A stretch of DNA of 52,972 bases, from positions 1-52,972 of the forward strand of contig CAZVEE010000015.1 of NCBI GenBank assembly GCA_964625525.1, given 5' to 3'. Of the stretch, positions 10,201-17,969 are shown piece after piece. The stretch's first letter is position 1; each line of letters starts with the position of its first letter. The DNA comes from CAZVEE01 sp964625525. GTDB taxonomy: Bacteria; Pseudomonadota; Alphaproteobacteria; JAJFIK01. Under the pieces are notes generated by a model, which was not told where the DNA came from, did no database searches, and saw nothing but the letters and a program-made list of their open reading frames with translations. The position numbers were made by a program, and so were the translations under genes.

Positions 10201-10397
10201 GGTACCACGACGTGTCCATCAACTGGGCTTACGACACGTGGAGCATCCGCGCTGGTGTGAACAACGTGTTCGACCGCGATCCGCCACAAATCGACGAAGA
10301 CGTGACCGTGACCACGGGTCTTCGGAGCGTGCCCAGCGGGATCGGTTACGACCGTGTCGGTCGTCGCTTCTTCGTGAATGTCGGCAAGTCGTTCTGA
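7290..10397 (+). CDS. TonB-dependent outer-membrane receptor
   Basis: Outer-membrane TonB-dependent receptor of 1035 residues, which would import a bulky substrate using energy from TonB-ExbBD. A signal peptide ends near AAYAQ|DD. An acidic linker leads into a TonB-box-like segment and plug (LTVTGSRIRRDSF, then TVSLRGLGEERTLVLINGRR). GASSVYGSDAVAGVVNLVLR is the end of the plug domain. The C-terminal beta-barrel region ends in phenylalanine (GKSF), as outer-membrane proteins do. There is a TTG at 7278, but ATG 7290 starts a normal signal peptide. The protein resembles the large receptors abundant in Caulobacterales and Sphingomonadales. The substrate is unknown; the following secreted peptidase and halogenase may hint at a peptide-like or aromatic ligand, which is inference. 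Confidence 0.96.
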   Translation: MTSSWLKEQLLCSTVIAGFAAAFTISAPIAAYAQDDDVEVEAEDQDLGDADEADEEDRLTVTGSRIRRDSFTSTAPLQVIDSETIAESGLVDIGQILQSTTVVQGVQLDQQVNSQFVTDAGPGGQTVSLRGLGEERTLVLINGRRFAPAGVEGAPSVPDISLIPSSMIDRVDILLDGASSVYGSDAVAGVVNLVLRDEFEGISLEAFRSFPTEEGGDEEQYTFLAGASSDRGRFLVGAEYFRQEEIRGDSRDWMFAFDEDLGRNIAGGIDLIPGENGGTSRIAGTTSGDQKFIASPFGILTADIGAGPAFGLPEFTGFQQWGGTTEELFAGTRELNEDEQITPSFALFSLYAKGDYDLDNFIPGSNMFFEFSMSNRQTNFQSGYTIIDVALEADNPFNIFTPFGGTTNSTLRPGRPWRDELDVELTQYRTFAGLEGDLGFVGLNRWDYELFAGYTRSQGYSSRTVVREEALIRSLQTEIDPATGTVVCSDVPNPSAPFTPGETLEPCIPFNPFDLGLWPVDGSAPRASDERLVDYLRGVRTSTTFVDQWLVGGFATGPLIDLPYGELSSAVGFEWREDSIDTRSDDVTARGLGSGFFLDRPTVGRVELWEVFGEFVIPLVKGEPFIYDLEMEFAGRLTHHEFYGRNSTYSAKLRYAPTDFLTFRGTYGTSFRAPNLRELFLAGQSGFANVNDPCEVPNFAQIDTDGDGQLDTYDPGENNENDGRSEQILNNCRAEGLDPLSLAIGINTGNVETFSAGNTDLDPETSESWSAGFVFEQPFVDWIDARLGFTYWNIDIEGSVFEPSANFLVNECYESPNFPDDPFCTRRQRDPNTGFLSEVDATPFNIAEENAAGFDVNLFLGGDVPLYFVDETVRVELDLVSTYTEEVSTLIELAGTSDFENDAGDIGNPRWRGTGTARVIYGSDFGDWTLFFRSRFIDGQVAKDAGDRPGNCFQPGIDLEFEPCYSIPDVWYHDVSINWAYDTWSIRAGVNNVFDRDPPQIDEDVTVTTGLRSVPSGIGYDRVGRRFFVNVGKSF

Positions 10398-10435
10398 TCC
10401 AGCGGATCAACGATAGATCTCAACCGATGATCAAG

Positions 10436-10464
10436 GCGGCCCATCGCAAGATGGGCCGCTTTTT
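10436..10464 (+). terminator. Rho-independent terminator after TonB receptor
   Basis: A perfect 10-base-pair stem (GCGGCCCATC / GATGGGCCGC) with a GCAA tetraloop is followed directly by TTTTT. This is a textbook intrinsic terminator 38 bases after the receptor stop codon, so the S9 peptidase gene downstream probably has its own promoter. Confidence 0.93.
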
Positions 10465-10596
10465 CTATGCCGGTGACTGGCACAGCTGCGACAACATGCT
10501 TTCGTGGTGGGACGGGTGCCGGGTATACTGCGGTGAAAGAGAGCACAAGACTGGGTGTGAACCGGCCTCAATCAATCAATGCCACTTGGGGGTGAC

Positions 10597-12603
10597 ATGA
10601 GATCTTGGATTGGATCTATTTTTACCTTGGCTTTGCTGGTCAGTCCGGCCTATGCCGTTGACCAGCTGCCTGCGGACGCCTTTGGGCGTTTGCCCAATGT
10701 ATCGTCGGTGGATATTTCCCCGGATGGACGCCATCTGGCGATGATTGCCGGGAACACCCGCGAAGAACGCAGCATTATCGTGACGTCGCTGGAAACGGGC
10801 GAAGCTGTCCGCATTCCCTCCGGCGAAGAACGCGCCGTGCAGGTGAACTGGCTGTCCAATGACCGTTTTGGCGCCGTGTTCTTCAAATACACGGAAGTCT
10901 TCGGCGGTGTGGCCGAGTTCAACCGCCCGCGCCTTCTGGTCATGGACCGTGACGGTAGCGATCGGGTGGAGATCAACCCGCCCGCGCCGGTGGTGGATTA
11001 TCTGCTCGACGATCCGAACCACGTCATCATGGTGGCGGGGATTCGTCAGGAAGCGGAAGGCCGGCGCACCGGCGAAATGATCCAACGCACCGACATCTAT
11101 CGGGTCAATATCAACACAGGCAATGCCCGCCCGATCCAGATCGGTACGGAAGACACCACCGGCTGGATCCTCGGCCCGAGCGGGGAACCCCGTATGCGGA
11201 TCGATACGCAAAGTCGCACGGTGCGCGCGGCCTCAGCCCGTGGCCGCTTTGAAGGCATGGAAGCGGAAAAATATTTCTACTATGCCAAGCCGCCGGGCTC
11301 GAACCGTTGGTCGCTCATCCACGAGCGCGATGTCCGGTCCAATGACGATGAAGAAGAGCGCAACAGTTTCTTCGTCGCCGGCCTGACGGATGACGAAATG
11401 ACGGCCTATCTGGTGGGCCGTGTAAACGGGGCGGATCTGACAGGTCTGTACACCATGGATCTGACCAGTGGTGAGATCGAAGGCCCGCTTTTCGTCCCCG
11501 ACGGGTTCGACCTGGGTGGCGTCGCCCGCGACCCCTATACCCGCAAGGCCCTTGGGTATGTGTGGACCGAAGGCGAGCGGAAGCGTGTCTTCTTCGATGA
11601 GATGTTTGAAGGCATTCACACCAGCCTGGAAGAAGCCTTTCCGGACAGTGAAATCGCGCTGACAAGTTGGTCCGCTGATCGCTCCCGCTTTGTCGTCCGC
11701 GTTCAGGGCGGAACCGTCATCGATAACTACTATCTTTACGACCGCGCGGCTGGTCAGCTCCGCATGATTGCACGGGCGTACCCGGAAATTCCGGATGCGG
11801 CCGCAAACCCGGTGCAATGGATCGACTATCAGGCCCGTGACGGTCTGCGCATCCAAAGCTACCTGACACTGCCGCGCGACCGGGAGGCGGAGAATTTGCC
11901 CACCATCGTCCTGCCCCATGGTGGGCCGGAGGCTCGTGACTTCCCCGGCTTCGATTGGTGGTCCCAGTTTCTCGCCCATCGCGGCTATGCGGTGCTGCAA
12001 CCGCAATTCCGCCATTCCGAGGGCTTCGGACGCAACTTCGTCGAAGCCGGCTATGGCGAATGGGGCCGCGCCATGAACCACGACCTGGAAGACGGCGTGG
12101 AATGGCTTGTGGAACAGGGCATCACGGATCCGGAGAAAATCTGCATCTTCGGCTGGAGCTATGGCGGTTATGCCACCCTGGCGGGCCTGGCGTTCTCGCC
12201 GGATCTGTATCGGTGCGGTGTGGCCGGTGCGCCCGTATCGGACGTGATTTCCTTCTTGGAATGGTCCGAGGAAGTGCGCGGCGGGGTGCGCTCCCCGATC
12301 GTGGAGTACTGGAACCGCGCCATTGGCGAACACTACGCCGACCGTAGCGGTGTGATCGCCATTTCACCCGCCCGCCATGCGGCCAATGTCAAGGCGCCAC
12401 TGTTGCTGATCCATGGCGACATCGACTTGATTGTGCCGATCTCCCAAAGCGAGATCATGGCCCGTGCCATGGATGAGGCAGGCAAACCATATGAGTTCAC
12501 GGTCCTTGAGGACGAGAACCATAACTTGCTGATCGGCGAGACCCGGATGAAAATGCTGGAAGAACTGGACCGCTTCTTGGCCATTCATAATCCCGCACGC
12601 TGA
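10597..12603 (+). CDS. Secreted S9-family peptidase (prolyl oligopeptidase type)
   Basis: Predicted exported serine peptidase of 668 residues, cleaving peptides or acyl-peptides in the periplasm. A signal peptide covers about residues 1-20 (ALLVSPAYA). An N-terminal beta-propeller-like region includes a WD40-type SVDISPDGRHLAMIAG segment. The C-terminal alpha/beta-hydrolase domain carries the nucleophile motif GWSYGGYA (about 518), the acid in GDIDLIVP (about 607) and the histidine in ENHNL (about 640). That order fits the S9C/acylaminoacyl-peptidase group. ATG 10597 is preceded by a strong TGGGGGTG; ATG 10579 would precede this site and is rejected. It follows the receptor gene on the same strand but is separated by a strong terminator. 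Confidence 0.95.
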   Translation: MRSWIGSIFTLALLVSPAYAVDQLPADAFGRLPNVSSVDISPDGRHLAMIAGNTREERSIIVTSLETGEAVRIPSGEERAVQVNWLSNDRFGAVFFKYTEVFGGVAEFNRPRLLVMDRDGSDRVEINPPAPVVDYLLDDPNHVIMVAGIRQEAEGRRTGEMIQRTDIYRVNINTGNARPIQIGTEDTTGWILGPSGEPRMRIDTQSRTVRAASARGRFEGMEAEKYFYYAKPPGSNRWSLIHERDVRSNDDEEERNSFFVAGLTDDEMTAYLVGRVNGADLTGLYTMDLTSGEIEGPLFVPDGFDLGGVARDPYTRKALGYVWTEGERKRVFFDEMFEGIHTSLEEAFPDSEIALTSWSADRSRFVVRVQGGTVIDNYYLYDRAAGQLRMIARAYPEIPDAAANPVQWIDYQARDGLRIQSYLTLPRDREAENLPTIVLPHGGPEARDFPGFDWWSQFLAHRGYAVLQPQFRHSEGFGRNFVEAGYGEWGRAMNHDLEDGVEWLVEQGITDPEKICIFGWSYGGYATLAGLAFSPDLYRCGVAGAPVSDVISFLEWSEEVRGGVRSPIVEYWNRAIGEHYADRSGVIAISPARHAANVKAPLLLIHGDIDLIVPISQSEIMARAMDEAGKPYEFTVLEDENHNLLIGETRMKMLEELDRFLAIHNPAR

Positions 12604-12620
12604 TCATCCGTTCAAAACAG

Positions 12621-12659
12621 AAAACGGCCCCGGAGAGCATTGCCCTCCGGGGCCGTTTT
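12621..12659. terminator. Bidirectional terminator
   Basis: A perfect 15-base-pair inverted repeat starts with AAAACGGCC and ends with GGCCGTTTT, with a 9-base loop. It lies between the convergent peptidase and halogenase genes and has A-run and T-run flanks on either side, so it can terminate both. Confidence 0.95.
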
Positions 12660-12680
12660 CAATTCGAAATCTACGCTGCC

Positions 12681-14198
12681 TCAGGCCGGCGGCGTGCCGG
12701 GCCGCACTGACTGCAGATAGGCGCCATGGGTGGGCAAAAGCTGGCGCGCTTTCGCTTCCGCCGCCTCCATCCGACGCCGGTCAAAGGGTGGAAGGGGTTG
12801 GGGCAGTGGCGGCAAACCACCGGGCAGCCACCCCATCCCGTAAAGCACATATTCGTAATTTGTGTGCGCAAAGAGTTGCGATGTGTCCGTGAAATCAAGC
12901 CGCGACGGCGGTTTGACGTCCCACAGGTCCAGCAGGTCCCGCAACCGCGGTGTCACCCGCTCGGGCGCTGTCGCCGCCCGCCAGAAGGGCGTATCCCGCC
13001 GGGGCGACAGCACATAGTGCAGATTGATAAAATCGACGCACTCTTCATAGCGTGTTCGCATCTTCTCATTGTAGAAGGTGCTGGCCGAGCCCATGGGACC
13101 GAACCGTGGGAACATCTCGCACAGATACCCAACCCCTTCTTCCACCAAGAAAAGGCCGGTGGACTCTAAAGGTTCCAGGAATCCAGCCGAAAGCCCAATC
13201 GCAACGCAATTACCAGTCCACGGAGCAGTCACCTTGCCCGATTGAAAGCGCAGGCGACGCGCCGGCAGCTCATCCGCATGCGACCCTTCCTGCGCGCGCA
13301 GCTCGGCTTCCGCCTCATCGTCACTGATGAATTGACTGGAATAGACATAACCCGTGCCGCGTCGCTCCTGGAGGCCGATATCCCACATCCATCCCGCACT
13401 CAGCGCCCGTGAGGTGGTGTAGGGCCGAATTTCGGACGCAGGCCGCAAGGCATTGGGCACCCGCAACGTCACCGCACGGTCGCAAAGCAGCCAGTCGCCA
13501 TAGCTCTCAAACGGCACCTGCAGAGCCTTGCCAATCAGCACGCGGGCGAAACCGGAACAATCAATGAATAGATCGGCCTCCAGCCGCAGACCGGTCTTAG
13601 TTTCCACCGCGGCGATATGCTCCGGCCCCGTCTTGTCCACCTGCACCACGTCGTCCACCACATGGGTAACGCCCCGGCTCTTGCACAAATCGCGCAGATA
13701 GTCGGCGAATTTCTCCGCATCCATATGGTAGGCGTAAGTGATCGCGCCCTCATAGTCTTTGTGCTGGACGGTTTTGGGGGCAAGTCCCGCCTCGGCGACA
13801 AAGGGCTGCACGGACACGGTGGTGGCAAAGGGCGCCGCGCGATCACTGGACAACCACATCAGCCCGCCCGTGCCGAAGCCCGTCGGGTTCACCCGGTCAA
13901 AGGGGTGATAGTAGACATGGCCCGGCGCCGCCCAATCCTCAAACCGGATGGCGTGCTTGAAGGTCGCATCGGCCGCCCTGAGAAACTCCTGCTCCGCCAC
14001 ACCGATCTGCGCGAGCGTTCGCCGGATGGTCGGCACGGTGGCCTCGCCCACACCAATGCGCCCAATGGCATCGGACTCGATCAAGGTGATCTCGGCGAAT
14101 TTCGACCGCGCCGGTCCACCAACCCCGTTCAGGTTGGCATCCAGATAGGCGGCCGTAATCCACCCGGCCGACCCACCCCCCACGATCAGAACGCGCAT
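12681..14198 (-). CDS. Flavin-dependent tryptophan halogenase-family protein
   Basis: FAD-dependent halogenase-fold protein of 505 residues. In characterised members, reduced flavin, O2 and halide chlorinate or brominate tryptophan or other aromatic substrates. The N-terminal FAD motif is VLIVGGGSAGW. The lysine of FKHAIRFEDW (about 81) aligns with the catalytic lysine of PrnA/RebH, and the glutamate of PLESTGL matches the catalytic glutamate. The family GWxWxIxx motif reads GWMWDIGL. The ATG at 14198 has GGGGG four bases upstream; a GTG lies one codon earlier. The gene is convergent with the S9 peptidase. Halogenases of this type often sit beside TonB receptors in Caulobacterales and Sphingomonadales, where their true substrates are unknown. 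Halogenation here is family-level inference. Confidence 0.92.
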   Translation of the reverse strand: MRVLIVGGGSAGWITAAYLDANLNGVGGPARSKFAEITLIESDAIGRIGVGEATVPTIRRTLAQIGVAEQEFLRAADATFKHAIRFEDWAAPGHVYYHPFDRVNPTGFGTGGLMWLSSDRAAPFATTVSVQPFVAEAGLAPKTVQHKDYEGAITYAYHMDAEKFADYLRDLCKSRGVTHVVDDVVQVDKTGPEHIAAVETKTGLRLEADLFIDCSGFARVLIGKALQVPFESYGDWLLCDRAVTLRVPNALRPASEIRPYTTSRALSAGWMWDIGLQERRGTGYVYSSQFISDDEAEAELRAQEGSHADELPARRLRFQSGKVTAPWTGNCVAIGLSAGFLEPLESTGLFLVEEGVGYLCEMFPRFGPMGSASTFYNEKMRTRYEECVDFINLHYVLSPRRDTPFWRAATAPERVTPRLRDLLDLWDVKPPSRLDFTDTSQLFAHTNYEYVLYGMGWLPGGLPPLPQPLPPFDRRRMEAAEAKARQLLPTHGAYLQSVRPGTPPA

Positions 14199-14350
14199 CA
14201 CACCCCCGCTATACCTTGGACCCTAGATCTTTTTGCAAGATGGAATCTGACCAGGATCTTGCATAATTGGCAAGACCGCGCCGCTTTGCACGCATCGAAA
14301 CAGGTGGGGTGTGTCGTCACGTCCGAAGGCGTATCAAACGGGAGCCGCTC

Positions 14351-14791
14351 ATGGCAATCACCATTCGCCCTCTAGATCCTCATGATAGGGCGTCCTGGCA
14401 AGACCTCTGGACAGCTTATCTGACCTTTTACGAAACCCGCGTCGACCAAGCGGTGTATGACAGCACTTGGGAGCGGTTGATGGGGGAGGCTTATTATGAC
14501 GGACGCGGACTGATCGCTGCACAGGGCGGCACCGCGGTGGGCCTGGCCCATTACTTCTTTCAACGCCATGGCTGGCGGGTGGAGGACGTGACGTATTTGC
14601 AGGATCTATATGTGCGCCCCGAGGTGCGCGGCACTGGCGCCGGCCGGGCGCTGATCGAGGCGGTGTACCGGGCCGCCGATGCGGCCGGTTGCGGGGTCGT
14701 CTACTGGACCACGGCACAGGATAATGCCGTGGCCCGCCGCCTTTATGACCGGATCGCTTCGGTCACACCCTTCATCAAATATCAGCGCTAG
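14351..14791 (+). CDS. GNAT-family N-acetyltransferase
   Basis: Cytoplasmic acetyltransferase of 146 residues using acetyl-CoA; substrate unknown. It has the GNAT core: N-terminal ITIRPLDPHD strand, central YLQDLYVRPEVRGTGAGRAL with the R/Q-x-x-G-x-G/A pyrophosphate loop, and the C-terminal TTAQDNAVARRLYDR motif, where an asparagine pairs with the cofactor. ATG 14351 follows GGGAG. The longer frame from 14267 starts in the intergenic region and is rejected. It is divergent from the halogenase and its stop lies 3 bases from the stop of the convergent lipid A deacylase gene. Confidence 0.92.
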   Translation: MAITIRPLDPHDRASWQDLWTAYLTFYETRVDQAVYDSTWERLMGEAYYDGRGLIAAQGGTAVGLAHYFFQRHGWRVEDVTYLQDLYVRPEVRGTGAGRALIEAVYRAADAAGCGVVYWTTAQDNAVARRLYDRIASVTPFIKYQR

Positions 14792-14794
14792 CCA

Positions 14795-15811
14795 TTAAAA
14801 CCGCAGCGCCACGCTCACGGCGCCGAATTGCTGGCGTTCAGTCTGGGTCTCGAATTCTTCCGTCCGCGTCACGAATGTATAGGAGATTTGAGCGTCATAG
14901 ATTTGCATCACGAACCCGGCCTGCGCATCGGCCACGAACGGCTTTTTGTCCACGCTGAGACTGTCTTGGAACGTATTACCGTCAAGGAAGATGTTGCGCG
15001 CCACGGCTCGCCCCTCAACTCCGGCAAAGAAGTACCAGGCAAAAGGCCGTTGCGGGGCGAAGAACCCACCACCGGCCAGGCTCGGACGCACACGCGGGGG
15101 GCCATAGTCATCGCGCAGATCCTGCCCCACCCGGAGCGTCAGGCCCATATGCGCCTGGGTCAGCACATTGCCCACCGAGGCCCCGAAATTCGGCGTTGCA
15201 TCGATGCCGAGCCCCAGGAAATCAATGTCCGCCAGCTTGCGCATCTTTCGGTCCACCGTAATGACCAGGCCGACTTCGTTCTCAAGCTGATTATCCCAGC
15301 CGCGCAACTGCTCATCATCGATCAGATTGTGAAAGGTGTTTTGCACCCATTCACCCTGCGCCGCCGGGCCCACGATCCCGAGTTGGACGACCACCGTGTC
15401 GAGCACATTGCCGTCGCGTTCCACCAGGATGGAGGCTTCCCCATACAGCCACCCCGCATAGGGGTGCTGATCGGGCAACGGCTCCGTCGCCAGCCGGTCC
15501 TCCGGCGTATAAATGGAATGGCCCAGCGCCAGGCCATAGCGCACCCGGTCCTCCGGGACCGCGCCCATGACATCCTCCACGAGCCAACTCGCCAGACGTC
15601 CTGGCTCGTAAGTCTCGGAGAGATAGGCCAGGCGCAAGCCGTTGGAGTAATTCCGGTCCGTACCGCCGAAGTAATCGTTCTCCCAGGTGAAACTGATGAA
15701 CTTGTCGTTGCTGTGATTATCCGCGCGCGCCGTGTCTGGCGCTAAGCAGAAGGCCCCCATCATCAGGGCCCCCGCCATCAAAGCCGTCCGCATCATTTGT
15801 ATCGTGCTCAT
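14795..15811 (-). CDS. LpxR-family lipid A deacylase (DUF2219)
   Basis: Outer-membrane beta-barrel of about 338 residues in the LpxR/DUF2219 family, whose characterised members remove 3'-acyloxyacyl chains from lipid A. A signal peptide ends at ARADN. The Asn-Asp pair in FTWENDYF and the histidine in VQNTFHNLI correspond to the catalytic Asn, Asp and His known for LpxR. DRNYSNGLRL is the typical second motif. The chain ends in phenylalanine (ALRF), as expected for barrel assembly. The start is uncertain: ATG 15811 gives a signal peptide with short positive N region, ATG 15862 adds 17 polar residues without a visible ribosome site. Enzyme activity is inferred from the conserved residues. Confidence 0.9.
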   Translation of the reverse strand: MSTIQMMRTALMAGALMMGAFCLAPDTARADNHSNDKFISFTWENDYFGGTDRNYSNGLRLAYLSETYEPGRLASWLVEDVMGAVPEDRVRYGLALGHSIYTPEDRLATEPLPDQHPYAGWLYGEASILVERDGNVLDTVVVQLGIVGPAAQGEWVQNTFHNLIDDEQLRGWDNQLENEVGLVITVDRKMRKLADIDFLGLGIDATPNFGASVGNVLTQAHMGLTLRVGQDLRDDYGPPRVRPSLAGGGFFAPQRPFAWYFFAGVEGRAVARNIFLDGNTFQDSLSVDKKPFVADAQAGFVMQIYDAQISYTFVTRTEEFETQTERQQFGAVSVALRF

Positions 15812-16014
15812 GTCCGCTTTCTCGTCTTCGGGATTGGCAGGACCCTCCCCACTGCTCGTCATACGGCGGAATGGCCCGCGCCGCCATGCCCCTTTGGTGG
15901 AGGACCAGACGGGCCTGTGACGCAGCGCACCTGGAATGAGTGCGCTTTGGATACGTGCAGCAGCATGAACGCTATCACGCGCGTGCGCCTGTCGCTGTAT
16001 CGACCGCGCGCAGG

Positions 16015-16046
16015 AAAAAGCCGCGCCGGGTGTTTCCCGGCGCGGC
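16015..16046 (-). terminator. Rho-independent terminator after sppA
   Basis: Read on the minus strand, GCCGCGCCGGG pairs with CCCGGCGCGGC across a 5-base loop and is followed by TTTTT. The element starts 26 bases after the sppA stop codon and insulates it from the lipid A deacylase gene. Confidence 0.93.
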
Positions 16047-16071
16047 TCTCAATCATCGACTGTCGCAAGCC

Positions 16072-17841
16072 TTAGTGGGCTGCCTCGACCGGCTCCACGG
16101 CGATCACGCCGTTGTGGTTCACCAGCTCTTGCGTGCGGGTGATGGAGACGATCTCCGGACGGCTCAGCAGCGCGTCGAGCGTATGACCGACCCGTGCCAC
16201 GGCGACACTGGCACCGAACACATCTTCCAGAATGTCCTCAAGGCCCGGAGGCTTGGGGAATTCACGGATGCGGACATTGGCATCGTCTTCGATCTCCGCC
16301 AGCTCACGCGCTTTGGCAATGGCCGTGCGCAAACCACCCAGGCTGTCAACAAGGCCACGCTCCTGGGCATCCGCACCGGTCCAGATGCGCCCACGGGCAT
16401 AGTCCTCGACCTCTTCGGCGCTCATGTCGCGTCCAGCGGCCACCAGGCCCGTGAACTCGTCATAGATGGCCTTAAGGCTCCGGTCGAGCCGCTCCCACTC
16501 TTCGTCCGAGAACGGACGCTGAGCGGAGAATAGGAACGCATCCTCACCAACTTCCAGCTCGGACTCGTTCAGCCCGACCATGGTGAACAGATCCTTGACG
16601 ACGAACTTGCCGAGGATCACGCCGATGGACCCGGTGATGGTCGCCGGCTGCGCCACGATGTGGTCGGCAGTCATGGAGACCCAGTAGCCACCAGACGCGG
16701 CCACATTCCCCATGCTGATCACCACCGGCTTGCCCGCTTCCTGGGCTTTGGTCACGGCGTAGCGGATCTGCTCCGACGCGATGGCCGAACCACCTGGCGA
16801 ATTCACACGGAAGACGATGGCCTGCACGTCCTCATCTTCGGTGGCCTTGCGCAGCGCTTCAGACAACGTGTCGCCGCCAATGGTGTTGCTGCCACCAAAG
16901 GGAGACGTCTCGTCGGAGGGGCCTTCGTTGATCGGGCCGTCCCCATGCACGAGCGCAATCACCGGATCAGACGCCCGGGCCACGCTCGGGCCGAGCCGTT
17001 GCAGATACCCACCGATGGACAGGAACTCGGCGTCATCGCCCGCCTTGTCCAGGGCGGCATCGCGCGCATCGACTTCGTAGCCGAGCTGATCGACAAGGCC
17101 GCGGTCCACCGCGTCCTGACCGATGGCCGGAATGTTATCGAAATGGCCAGTGAGCTGGGCCACGGACAAGTCGCGGTCCTGCGCCATCTCACCCATGGCC
17201 ACATCGTAAATGGACTGGATCAACTCAGTCCGGGCTTCGCGCATGGGCTCGGTGTAGTCCTCATACTGAAAGCCGTGGGCAGCGGTCTTGTATTCCTTGT
17301 AGCCGCGGAAATCCGCTTGAACGCCATAGGTATCGAGCAGCTGCTTCATGAAAAGAGAGCTGATGCCAACACCGGAAGACAGGATGACACCATCCGGCTG
17401 CATCCAGAACTCATCGGCGCCGGCGGCCAGATAGTAGGAGCCCAGACCGGTGGAAAAGATGCTCTGCGTATGGGCGAGCACAAACTTGCCCTTGGCCTGG
17501 AAAGACGCCATGGCCTCGCGCAGTTCCTGCGCATGAGCGACCGGGAACCCGGCGCCGCCAACGCGGATATACATGCCCTTCACGCGGTCATCGTTTTCCG
17601 CCTGGGCCAGCGCCCGCACCACACCGACAATGGAGTTCGCCGTCGGCTGGTTGCCTTGCGCGAACGGGTTCGATTGCCCGCGATCCGGCAGCGCCTCACG
17701 CAGGTCGATTTTCAGCACGGTGGCATCCGGCACGGTGGGTTGGTTGATAACCCCGATCGTGCCAAACACGATGGCCAGGATGATGATGAGCAATGGAATT
17801 GCCAACATCGCCGCCAAAAGCTGGGAAAAGAAACTTCTCAT
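16072..17841 (-). CDS. sppA: Signal peptide peptidase SppA, 67K type
   Basis: Inner-membrane serine protease of 589 residues that degrades cleaved signal peptides on the periplasmic side. One N-terminal transmembrane anchor spans about residues 9-32. Two tandem Clp-like domains follow, as in the long E. coli-type enzyme. The lysine in GYKEYKTAAHGF, in the first domain, matches the catalytic lysine of E. coli SppA. The serine in MGNVAASGGYW, in the second domain, matches the nucleophile. RVNSPGGSAIASE is the conserved motif before it. Length is near the 618 residues of the E. coli enzyme. The ATG at 17841 begins the membrane anchor directly. It is monocistronic, with its own terminator. Confidence 0.97.
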   Translation of the reverse strand: MRSFFSQLLAAMLAIPLLIIILAIVFGTIGVINQPTVPDATVLKIDLREALPDRGQSNPFAQGNQPTANSIVGVVRALAQAENDDRVKGMYIRVGGAGFPVAHAQELREAMASFQAKGKFVLAHTQSIFSTGLGSYYLAAGADEFWMQPDGVILSSGVGISSLFMKQLLDTYGVQADFRGYKEYKTAAHGFQYEDYTEPMREARTELIQSIYDVAMGEMAQDRDLSVAQLTGHFDNIPAIGQDAVDRGLVDQLGYEVDARDAALDKAGDDAEFLSIGGYLQRLGPSVARASDPVIALVHGDGPINEGPSDETSPFGGSNTIGGDTLSEALRKATEDEDVQAIVFRVNSPGGSAIASEQIRYAVTKAQEAGKPVVISMGNVAASGGYWVSMTADHIVAQPATITGSIGVILGKFVVKDLFTMVGLNESELEVGEDAFLFSAQRPFSDEEWERLDRSLKAIYDEFTGLVAAGRDMSAEEVEDYARGRIWTGADAQERGLVDSLGGLRTAIAKARELAEIEDDANVRIREFPKPPGLEDILEDVFGASVAVARVGHTLDALLSRPEIVSITRTQELVNHNGVIAVEPVEAAH

Positions 17842-17907
17842 TCAGCCGTCCCCTTATCGTCCACCGTCACGGAGGGCACCCCCACGACAGGCCCTTGATT
17901 ATCGGAA

Positions 17908-17932
17908 CTATTTAGCACAAGCCGCATTTCAA
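17908..17932 (-). promoter_or_regulatory. Possible sppA promoter
   Basis: On the minus strand TTGAAA is followed after a short spacer by GCTAAATAG, close to the Caulobacter-type housekeeping pattern (TTGAC-N-GCTANAWC). It lies about 70 bases before the sppA start. The spacer is short for an E. coli-type promoter, so this is tentative. Confidence 0.38.
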
Positions 17933-17969
17933 CGCACGGCGGATGCGGCTCGCCAGCGTCAAAACCAAC

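Noticed and set aside
8616..10289. Long antisense frame over the TonB receptor gene
   Set aside because: The composition is rich in Arg/His/Val as in shadow frames; the receptor on the other strand is unmistakable.
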